DNA of 8,477 bases from contig CABRNB010000115.1 of the NCBI GenBank assembly GCA_902472225.1, positions 1 to 8,477 on the forward strand, given 5' to 3'. A model generated the notes under the pieces. The model did not search any database, was not told the DNA's origin, and saw only the letters and a list, made by a program, of their open reading frames with translations. Source of the DNA: Caccousia sp900752115 (GTDB taxonomy: Bacteria > Bacillota > Clostridia > Oscillospirales > Acutalibacteraceae). A program made the position numbers and the translations under genes. Shown here one piece after another: positions 1 to 4,858 of this stretch (position 1 is its first letter; each line of letters begins with the position of its first letter).

Positions 1-118
1 TCGACCATCCGCCCGTTCCGGGGCAAGTCAGTGCTGCCGCGCTGGCGCTCATGGCAGGGGTGGCACTCAGGAGCATCACCGCCGCCAGAAGCGCCGCGAT
101 TGCTTTTCTCTTTTTCAT
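1..118 (-). CDS. Secreted protein, N-terminal fragment (runs off left edge)
   Basis: Only the first 39 codons are inside the window, so the function cannot be named. The protein begins MKKRKAIAALLAAVML and continues with a small-residue stretch ending in ASAAA, followed by LTCPGTGGWS. This is a textbook Sec signal peptide: a lysine/arginine N-region, a hydrophobic core and an Ala-X-Ala cleavage site near residues 26-29. The start is supported by a strong GGAGGG ribosome binding site about 7 bases upstream. It follows the Rpn-type gene on the same strand with an 80-base gap that may hold its own promoter. It is the third secreted product in this minus-strand block, after the sortase and the membrane-anchored protein, so it could be a partner or substrate of the sortase. 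That is inference, because the C-terminus where a sorting signal would lie is not visible. Confidence 0.75.
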   Translation of the reverse strand, partial: MKKRKAIAALLAAVMLLSATPAMSASAAALTCPGTGGWS

Positions 119-155
119 TTTGCTTTCCCTCCTTCAATCTGGATAAAGCTCCTCC

Positions 156-184
156 ATAGTAAATATAGCCCTTGAGCTGTCCAA
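156..184 (-). promoter_or_regulatory. Possible promoter for the left-edge secreted protein
   Basis: On the minus strand, TTGGAC (179-184) and TACTAT (156-161) are separated by 17 bases and lie upstream of the start at 118. The match to the sigma-A consensus is moderate, and no terminator is visible after the upstream gene, so read-through is an alternative. Confidence 0.3.
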
Positions 185-198
185 TAAAAAGGATTCTG

Positions 199-1188
199 TT
201 ATTTTGCTTTCCGCAGATAATCCCGAGCAGTGTCTTCGGACAATTCGTATTGCTGCATAATCTGTTGGAGAATTTCTTCCTCGGGAAGGTTTAATTTCCG
301 GCAAATATCGATTGCTCCGCGAATACCTTTCTCAATGCCTTTCTCAATGCCTTTCTCAATGCCTTTCTCAATGCCTTTCTCAATTCCCCTTTTCTCAATT
401 CCCTGGCTCAAATTACACATAAGCGACACCTCCTTGTCCAGTTGCTGCGTGATGGGGATCTGAAATTTCTCGTTCAGCATCTTCAGCTTTTCTTCCGCGC
501 TGAGTTCTTCTGAAAGCAGGGAACTCAGCAGTTCCAGAGCCATGTTCTCCTTCTTGTCTCCGGGCTTTCCAAGACAGAGAATCAATGCCGTCATTACGTC
601 GTAATGCTTCTTTGGCTCCCTCTCTTTTGTTTGCCCGGCGAACACGTCCTCCGCAATGCGGTAGCGGAAGATACTGTTTTTCCTGTTTTCCGGAGCTTCG
701 GAGCAGATCCAGATGGAGTATACCTTCTTGATCTTATCGTACCGTCCATGAGTGAATTCCCTGCCATACTGCGAAGAAATCAACCGGCAGCAGTAGTACA
801 GGGCACGCATGACGATAGGATAGCCTGGATGGTAGTTGTTTTGAGCCTCCAAATTGATAATCAGCCGGATCGGTTCCCCGGTGGAGGGAGCCAGCGCTGT
901 GAAGCGCACGTCGTAGACAACGGTTCCCTCATGAATGGAGCTGTCCTCGGTACTCATCCCGTGAATACGGGGCGCTTCGTCCGGGTGAACCGGTTCCTCG
1001 CCCACCTGGGGCGTCCCTTCAATGTACCGCTCCGCGATTTCCTTCACGTCGCAGTCCCGGTACTCCTCCAAACAGCTTTTCATAATCCACGCGAGGATCC
1101 TTTTCTCCGACAAAAGCCGTTTGCAGGCTGCGTCCAGCTGAGCTTTCTCTCCTGCTGCCCTCAGACCTGTCGCAACGGACGTTTCCAT
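199..1188 (-). CDS. Rpn family recombination-promoting nuclease / PD-(D/E)XK putative transposase
   Basis: This 329-residue protein belongs to the Rpn (YhgA-like, PD-(D/E)XK) family. Members studied in E. coli are DNA endonucleases that raise RecA-independent recombination, and the family is often annotated as a transposase. The nuclease core is visible: Asp93 in VYDVRF and the Glu114-x-Gln116 pair in INLEAQ fit the degenerate D...ExQ active site. They are followed by the family-typical segment HPGYPIVMRALYYC and the strand KVYSIWIC (155-162). The C-terminal part is helical. It carries GIEK repeats at about 263-289 and then a conserved-looking tail (AIDICRKLNLPEEEILQQI) that resembles the tails of other Rpn proteins. 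Length is normal for the family. The ATG start has only a weak AAGGA nearby, but a plausible promoter lies upstream. It has no obvious functional link to the mobilisation genes; such nucleases are common on mobile elements. Family is confident, in vivo role is not. Confidence 0.88.
   Translation of the reverse strand: METSVATGLRAAGEKAQLDAACKRLLSEKRILAWIMKSCLEEYRDCDVKEIAERYIEGTPQVGEEPVHPDEAPRIHGMSTEDSSIHEGTVVYDVRFTALAPSTGEPIRLIINLEAQNNYHPGYPIVMRALYYCCRLISSQYGREFTHGRYDKIKKVYSIWICSEAPENRKNSIFRYRIAEDVFAGQTKEREPKKHYDVMTALILCLGKPGDKKENMALELLSSLLSEELSAEEKLKMLNEKFQIPITQQLDKEVSLMCNLSQGIEKRGIEKGIEKGIEKGIEKGIEKGIRGAIDICRKLNLPEEEILQQIMQQYELSEDTARDYLRKAK
325..405. repeat. 12-bp tandem repeat encoding GIEK
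   Basis: Four perfect copies of the 12-mer CTCAATGCCTTT lie at 331-378, flanked by degenerate copies (for example at 379-405, with CTCAATTCCC). On the coding strand each unit is one Gly-Ile-Glu-Lys tetrapeptide of the Rpn-like protein. Because the unit is a multiple of three, gain or loss of copies would change protein length without shifting the frame. Confidence 0.9.
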
Positions 1189-1216
1189 GTTCCTTACACC
1201 GCCTTTCTGTAAATGT

Positions 1217-1245
1217 AGTATACCACAAAGCGCAGCAATTTTGAA
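1217..1245 (-). promoter_or_regulatory. Candidate promoter of the Rpn-like gene
   Basis: On the minus strand, TTCAAA (1240-1245) and TATACT (1217-1222) are 17 bases apart, 29 bases upstream of the ATG at 1188. The -10 matches consensus in five of six positions and the -35 in four of six. This suggests the gene is transcribed independently of the relaxase. Confidence 0.5.
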
Positions 1246-1285
1246 GAAGCCTTCGGAAGCTTTCCCTATTTGCGTCCTCCGTCAA

Positions 1286-2176
1286 TCAGTTCATATAGAT
1301 CTCCCTCCATTTCTCGGCTACCAGCTCGGCGATCTGTTGGGTGAGCGTTTGTATCTGCGTTACGATGCTGGCGTTTCGGATCGCGATCATCCGATTTTCC
1401 TCGCAGCGTGCCGACACCTGGCCGCTGCGTTCCATTTTCCGTGCTACGGCTCCTTCGTGCTGCGTCGGTTCCTGCAGAAGGCCGCGCGCTGCGTAGCTGC
1501 GGTGATCAATCTGGTGGCTGACGTCAAGATACTGGTTACAGAGCTGCGCCCAGCTTGCCCGCCATGCTTCCAGCTGGTATTTCTCATTCCAGTCCGTTGT
1601 CGGGATCGTCTCCCTCATCCAGAGCCGGCGTCCCCTGGCTCCAATCTTCTGCTCGCCGGTTGCCGGGTCGATCATCGGGATTTTTTGTCCGGCTGCATCG
1701 AGCTTGTAGACTGACTTCTGCTTTGGCGCCCATTCCCCATCCGGTTTGATAGCCCTGGTGGTAAGCAGGATGTGTGCGTGCGGGTTTCCGTCCCCCTTAT
1801 CGTGCAGCGCCCAGTCGGCACACATTCCTTGCCGGACAAAATTGTCCTGGATGTAGGTACGCAGTACGGCCAGCTGCTGCGCCCGGTCCATTTCGACCGG
1901 CAAGGCAACTTCGATTTCCCTGGCCAGCTGCGCGGTGCTCTGTTTCTCCACCTTCTGGACGCTTTCCCACAAGGCTGCGCGGTCTTGGTATCGTGCGGGA
2001 GCCTCCGGTGGCAGCATGGTTTCAGCATAGACTACTCCGCCTTTGTGGGTGTAGTCATACACGACACCGGTTTCCTTGTCCAGCAGTTTCGTCCCCGTCC
2101 GATATGCAACAGCTGCGATGATGGATCGGCCTGCGCTGCGGCCGATAATCTTCGCGCTGCAATGGTAGATAGCCAC
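1286..2176 (-). CDS. mobA: MobA/MobL family relaxase (MobQ-type)
   Basis: This 296-residue protein is a conjugative relaxase. It would nick the transfer origin, stay covalently linked to the 5' end through a tyrosine, and lead the strand into a recipient. All nuclease motifs are visible: the N-terminal MAIYHCSAKIIGRSAGRS segment with candidate nucleophile Tyr25 in AAVAYR; REIEVALP (86-93) as motif II; and the metal-binding motif HDKGDGNPHAH (125-135). TTDWNEKYQLEAWRASWA and DHRSYAARG (224-232) are also typical of Firmicutes MobA/MobL proteins. The start is GTG at 2176, chosen because the protein begins exactly at the conserved MAIYHC and an AGGGGGGAA site lies 6 bases upstream. It ends in a short helical tail (about 262-296), whereas many relatives continue further, so it is a compact or C-terminally shortened form with the nicking domain intact. 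No type IV secretion or coupling protein gene is in view. Confidence 0.92.
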   Translation of the reverse strand: MAIYHCSAKIIGRSAGRSIIAAVAYRTGTKLLDKETGVVYDYTHKGGVVYAETMLPPEAPARYQDRAALWESVQKVEKQSTAQLAREIEVALPVEMDRAQQLAVLRTYIQDNFVRQGMCADWALHDKGDGNPHAHILLTTRAIKPDGEWAPKQKSVYKLDAAGQKIPMIDPATGEQKIGARGRRLWMRETIPTTDWNEKYQLEAWRASWAQLCNQYLDVSHQIDHRSYAARGLLQEPTQHEGAVARKMERSGQVSARCEENRMIAIRNASIVTQIQTLTQQIAELVAEKWREIYMN

Positions 2177-2180
2177 AGGC

Positions 2181-2189
2181 TTCCCCCCT
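2181..2189 (-). promoter_or_regulatory. Ribosome binding site that fixes the GTG start of the relaxase
   Basis: AGGGGGGAA on the minus strand lies 4 to 6 bases before the GTG at 2174-2176. No ATG nearby would include the conserved N-terminal MAIYHC, so this site decides the start. Confidence 0.7.
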
Positions 2190-2198
2190 GTTCCGATT

Positions 2199-2218
2199 CA
2201 GCGGACACATGTCCGCTG
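2199..2218. repeat. Palindrome copy 1, in the relaxase leader
   Basis: CAGCGGACA and TGTCCGCTG are perfect 9-bp inverted arms around a 2-bp centre (CA). The inner 18 bases (2200-2217) are identical to the palindrome at 4139-4156. The site sits between the relaxase promoter and its ribosome binding site, 22 bases upstream of the GTG. No T-run follows it on either strand, so it is not a terminator. It may be an operator, a ParB/parS-like site, part of oriT, or an RNA hairpin controlling translation. Confidence 0.8.
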
Positions 2219-2235
2219 TCCGTTCCCCCTCGGAT

Positions 2236-2264
2236 AGTATAGCAAAAACCAATGCAAGTCTGAA
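2236..2264 (-). promoter_or_regulatory. Candidate promoter of the relaxase gene
   Basis: On the minus strand, TTCAGA (2259-2264) and TATACT (2236-2241) are separated by exactly 17 bases. Transcription would start near 2229, placing the palindrome at 2199-2218 about 11 bases into the transcript. The promoter falls directly after the sortase stop codon, so the relaxase can be expressed apart from the surface-protein operon. Confidence 0.55.
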
Positions 2265-2281
2265 GGGAAAAAGTGGGATTT

Positions 2282-3139
2282 TTAAGCACACTGCGCCTGA
2301 ACAATCAATCGGACAGAGGGCTGATTGGCGAGGCAGGTCACGAGCGTCAGCATATTGGTATCGGACGCGTTGAGAGGGGAGAGGTCATTGACGGAGACGA
2401 CTTTGATGCTGCTCACCCGATATACCCGCGTTCCCAGCGAAGTGCTGTAGGTGATAACGTCGCCAGTACTGAGTGAAATCAGATCGGAGAACCACGCATT
2501 CGGCCCGCGATTGTGTCCCGCAATGCAGACATTACCATCCCACGCGGACGTTCCGGTGAAATGTGCGCCACCCTTGAGGAGGTTGCTGTCGGACGTTCCT
2601 TCATACACGTTGATGCTGCGACCTTTGATTGTCAGCGTGCCAAGCTGGCCGTTCGATTGCATCACGGTTGAGCCGCTTGTATAGCTGCCGCCTCCTGTCG
2701 TCGCGTTACCCTGCCAGCCGGACGGCTGGATCGGGTAGCCATTGTTATCTGTCGCCAGTGTCGTACCGTTTGTTGCGGGAATAACAGTGATGACGCCACT
2801 GTCCGAAGAAATGATTCCGCTGCCGGACGTGGTAAAGTTGCCGTGTCCGTCATGATAGATTGTTGCACTGGACGGCTCATAAAAGCCGTCAAAATCATTG
2901 GCTTTTACATAGTAGTCAGCATACCAATCACTCCAAAACCAGTCGTCGTACCAATCATCATACCATTCCTCGTACCAAATATCGTACCAAGCATCGTACC
3001 ATTCCTCATACCAATTCTCATAGTAATCGCTGGAAGGAGGCAAGGGTTTCAGAGGCTCTGCGGCAGCGGCAGGCATACAAGCTGAAGCTGCCATTACCGC
3101 AGTTAAAGCCATCGAAGCTATGATTTTCGTACGTTTCAT
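2282..3139 (-). CDS. Secreted class D-like sortase with an N-terminal Trp-Tyr/acidic repeat
   Basis: This 285-residue protein is a sortase, a cysteine transpeptidase that joins proteins to the cell wall or to each other. The catalytic domain spans about 165-281. It shows His209 in CIAGHNRG, the following FSDLISLSTGDVITY segment, Cys269 in LTLVTC and Arg277 in SVRLIV, which is the complete His-Cys-Arg triad in the usual order. The pattern fits class D best. Residues 1-27 form a signal peptide ending in AAAA; the sequence ASAC at 18-21 is a weak alternative lipobox. Residues 43-70 hold tetrads of the type WYEE, WYDA, WYDI and WYDD, followed by a Gly/Ser/Thr-rich linker (about 95-165). The repeat is unusual for a sortase. 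No C-terminal membrane segment is present. A strong AAGGAG site precedes the ATG, 46 bases after the membrane-anchored protein's stop, so the two probably form an operon. No LPxTG-type substrate is visible in the window. Confidence 0.88.
   Translation of the reverse strand: MKRTKIIASMALTAVMAASACMPAAAAEPLKPLPPSSDYYENWYEEWYDAWYDIWYEEWYDDWYDDWFWSDWYADYYVKANDFDGFYEPSSATIYHDGHGNFTTSGSGIISSDSGVITVIPATNGTTLATDNNGYPIQPSGWQGNATTGGGSYTSGSTVMQSNGQLGTLTIKGRSINVYEGTSDSNLLKGGAHFTGTSAWDGNVCIAGHNRGPNAWFSDLISLSTGDVITYSTSLGTRVYRVSSIKVVSVNDLSPLNASDTNMLTLVTCLANQPSVRLIVQAQCA
2909..3025 (-). repeat. Trp-Tyr/acidic tetrad repeat region of the sortase
   Basis: This segment encodes residues 39-77 of the sortase. From residue 43 it repeats a four-residue unit, Trp-Tyr followed by two mostly acidic residues, six times in exact register. 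It then decays to WFWS, DWYA and DYY. The DNA repeats with a 12-base period (for example ATACCATTCCTC and TACCAATCATC types on the plus strand), with variation mainly at the acidic positions. Confidence 0.9.
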
Positions 3140-3185
3140 AATGCTTCTCCTTTCTATCCAGCACTCAGGCTAGATTTACAAGTGT

Positions 3186-4106
3186 TTATTCTTGCTGAGA
3201 GCCAGTATTCTGAGTGTCAGGCTCAGTTTGGACAACACTGGTAGATGCAACGGTAGCTCCCCTGTTGCGGCGCACCTGACGAATAAAACTCCCCAACAAA
3301 AAAGCAATGACAACTACAGCTGCACCTACTCCGATGACAAGCAGGCCGATCGTAAACCCATCCGGTTCCTGCTCCACGGGTTCCTCCGGAATAAGCGTAC
3401 CGCTATATGTAAGGGTATAAACGTACTCCGTATCAATCCGCGTTACCTCACCGCTGTACTTAGCTTCCGTGACATAGCCAGTGGCATAGGTATTGCTGGC
3501 AAGAGCGCTATAGTAAGCCGTCGCCGTATAAGATGTGGGAATCAGAGAGCCATTAGCTCCCGTACCTCCTTGACCTTGCCAACTCACACTGGAAAGGGAA
3601 AGCGTCATGCCGTTTTTGTTGACAGTCTGTGGAATCAGGCTATTATCATTGTAGGCCAGATCTGTATAGGTTCGTGTATCCGATACCGTGTAGGAGCTGG
3701 TGGCATATCCTGCTGCCTGTGTCTTGATGGATGCCGGTTCCAGTGTCAGATCGCCGGTGTATCCGTCATCACCATCGTATGGAATACTTCCTTTTATCTG
3801 CTGGAGAATTGCATCCAAGTCGTCAGTTTCCGTTTCCAAACTTATAGTTTTCTGAGCCAGTTTCTTGTTTTCTGTGTTTTCTTCCTCCTTTACCATTGAT
3901 TTGTACTGATACTCGTAGCCATCTTGTTCAAATGGTTCCTCAATCAGTAACTGAGGGTCTTCCTCCGGGGACAAATGGTACACTTTGATGATCTCCATTT
4001 TCTCCCCTTCCTGACGTGTCTCCACGTCTTCCGGTACTGCCGTCATGCCGCACAGCGACATAATCATAACAGCTGCCATGGCAATGATCGGCAATGTTCG
4101 TTTCAT
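3186..4106 (-). CDS. Signal-peptide protein with C-terminal membrane anchor, function unknown
   Basis: I do not recognise the family of this 306-residue protein. Residues 1-20 form a signal peptide (MKRTLPIIAMAAVMIMSLCG). An acidic, low-complexity region follows (25-110), then a Thr/Ser/Tyr-rich extracellular domain (about 130-240) that looks beta-structured. A transmembrane helix spans about 252-275 (GLLVIGVGAAVVVIAFLLG), followed by RQVRRNRG and a 25-residue polar tail, so the tail should be cytoplasmic. The C-terminus is not a sorting signal: there is no LPxTG, and the nearest proline motif, TLIPEE (237-242), does not fit. The gene has a strong AGGAGGA site and is followed after 46 bases by the sortase, which points to a joint surface function. 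A hairpin lies in its leader at 4136-4159. It may be a membrane partner of the sortase or an exclusion/adhesion factor; both are guesses. Confidence 0.8.
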   Translation of the reverse strand: MKRTLPIIAMAAVMIMSLCGMTAVPEDVETRQEGEKMEIIKVYHLSPEEDPQLLIEEPFEQDGYEYQYKSMVKEEENTENKKLAQKTISLETETDDLDAILQQIKGSIPYDGDDGYTGDLTLEPASIKTQAAGYATSSYTVSDTRTYTDLAYNDNSLIPQTVNKNGMTLSLSSVSWQGQGGTGANGSLIPTSYTATAYYSALASNTYATGYVTEAKYSGEVTRIDTEYVYTLTYSGTLIPEEPVEQEPDGFTIGLLVIGVGAAVVVIAFLLGSFIRQVRRNRGATVASTSVVQTEPDTQNTGSQQE

Positions 4107-4135
4107 ACATGTTCCTCCTTTTCATTTTTTGAATA

Positions 4136-4159
4136 AAAAGCGGACACATGTCCGCTTTT
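4136..4159. repeat. Palindrome copy 2, terminator-like hairpin before the surface-protein gene
   Basis: AAAAGCGGACA and TGTCCGCTTTT are perfect 11-bp arms around CA. The 18 inner bases equal those at 2200-2217. The flanking A- and T-runs make it resemble a bidirectional intrinsic terminator after spoVG. However, only about 29 bases lie between it and the next ATG on the minus strand, leaving no room for a new promoter, so full termination would silence the surface operon. Attenuation, an operator, or a protein-binding site is therefore also possible. Confidence 0.75.
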
Positions 4160-4167
4160 CCCCACAT

Positions 4168-4464
4168 TCATACAGGGAACTCCTCGTCTTTCTCCATTCT
4201 TTGGAAGCAAAAGAGAGTTGCCCTATACGCTCGTTTAACAGCTTGCGTAATATCGTTCCGCAACTTGCCGGAAAGAGGGACAACGGACTCTTGCCCGTTG
4301 TCCCTCGCCTTCTCCGTTCGGGGAAGTTGCACTACCAATTTACCCCCAGCAGCCTCAAGAACGGCAATGTCGTTAATGATAAGAACGTTATCAAGCGTTA
4401 CCATTGCGACGGCTTTCAACACTCCCGCGCTTTTCAGCCTGATTTTTACGTCTGTTACTGTCAT
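4168..4464 (-). CDS. spoVG: SpoVG-family DNA/RNA-binding regulator
   Basis: This 98-residue protein matches the SpoVG family, small nucleic-acid-binding regulators that affect septation, sporulation and virulence genes in Firmicutes and are often carried on their mobile elements. The N-terminal pattern VTDVKIRL (3-10), the strand pair AVAMVTLDNVLIINDIAVLE (18-37) and KLVVQLPRT (42-50) follow the SpoVG order. The C-terminal helix (GKLRNDITQAVKRAY, 66-80) corresponds to the basic region that binds DNA and RNA. It ends in an extra tail rich in charged residues (EKDEEFPV). It starts only 4 bases after the stop of the 123-residue gene, whose last codons contain its GGGAGGA site, so the two are translationally close and probably co-transcribed with parAB. 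Here it may act as an element-borne regulator; its targets are unknown. Confidence 0.85.
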   Translation of the reverse strand: MTVTDVKIRLKSAGVLKAVAMVTLDNVLIINDIAVLEAAGGKLVVQLPRTEKARDNGQESVVPLSGKLRNDITQAVKRAYRATLFCFQRMEKDEEFPV

Positions 4465-4468
4465 TGAT

Positions 4469-4840
4469 TTATTCCTCCCAGTAGTGATCCACCAGTTTGT
4501 GTGCCATTTCCAAGCCCACCTGTGAGACCCATCTTACCCGCGCCTCCAAGGCGATTTCTTTTTTCTCCAATTCCTCCTCGATAAAATCGCGATTCAGTGT
4601 GGTCGGGGAATAATAATGGACAATAGTATTTTCTCCATCGGTGATAGTAAGTTTGATACGCTGGTTTCGTTTGAACCAGTCATTTTCGCAGCGGATTTCC
4701 AATCCATTCGGATCGGTAACGGTGCGAAAGATTGTTACTTCCGGGACAGTATCGTCTTTGGAAATCTTTGCATGAGGCATAATCTGATGAATTAACTGTG
4801 TAGCAGTTTTCTTGGTCAGCCTGATGGTCTTATCATACAT
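4469..4840 (-). CDS. Hypothetical protein of the parAB-spoVG operon
   Basis: I do not recognise this 123-residue protein. It has no signal peptide and no membrane segment, so it is probably cytoplasmic. The N-terminal part is basic (MYDKTIRLTKKTATQLIHQI), the middle (34-80) looks beta-rich with alternating hydrophobic residues (VTIFRTVTDP, RIKLTITDGENTIVHYY), and the C-terminal part (84-123) is a charged helix (FIEEELEKKEIALEARVRW). A GAGGAG ribosome binding site lies upstream within the end of the parB region. It lies between parB (18-base gap) and spoVG (4-base gap), on the same strand, which makes co-transcription and a role in element maintenance or regulation likely. No specific function can be supported. 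Confidence 0.75.
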   Translation of the reverse strand: MYDKTIRLTKKTATQLIHQIMPHAKISKDDTVPEVTIFRTVTDPNGLEIRCENDWFKRNQRIKLTITDGENTIVHYYSPTTLNRDFIEEELEKKEIALEARVRWVSQVGLEMAHKLVDHYWEE

Positions 4841-4858
4841 CTTCTTTTTCTCCTCACA

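Noticed and set aside
325..405. Possible CRISPR array
   Set aside because: The 12-bp units are directly tandem without spacers and encode GIEK in frame, so this is a coding repeat.
604..1212. Plus-strand 202-residue frame
   Set aside because: It is antisense to the Rpn-like gene, which has recognisable active-site motifs; the plus frame shows no family and no ribosome binding site.
1019..1285. Second minus-strand frame of 88 residues upstream of and overlapping the Rpn-like start
   Set aside because: It is an alternative frame across the Rpn-like N-terminus with no motif; the Rpn frame carries the recognisable protein.
1187..1714. Plus-strand 175-residue frame
   Set aside because: Antisense to the relaxase C-terminal half; no motif of its own.
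1772..2242. Plus-strand 156-residue frame over the relaxase N-terminus
   Set aside because: Overlaps the conserved relaxase motifs on the opposite strand and resembles no protein.
2909..3025. Minisatellite or non-coding repeat
   Set aside because: The 12-bp period is in frame with the sortase and the amino acid register is strictly kept, so it is a coding repeat.
3417..3436. Possible sorting signal in the anchored protein (TLIPEE, also SLIPQT and SLIPTS further upstream)
   Set aside because: No LPxTG-type motif lies just before the membrane helix, and the tail after the helix is too long for a standard sorting signal.
3192..3899. Plus-strand 235-residue frame
   Set aside because: Antisense to the anchored surface protein, which has a signal peptide, a membrane helix and a strong ribosome binding site.
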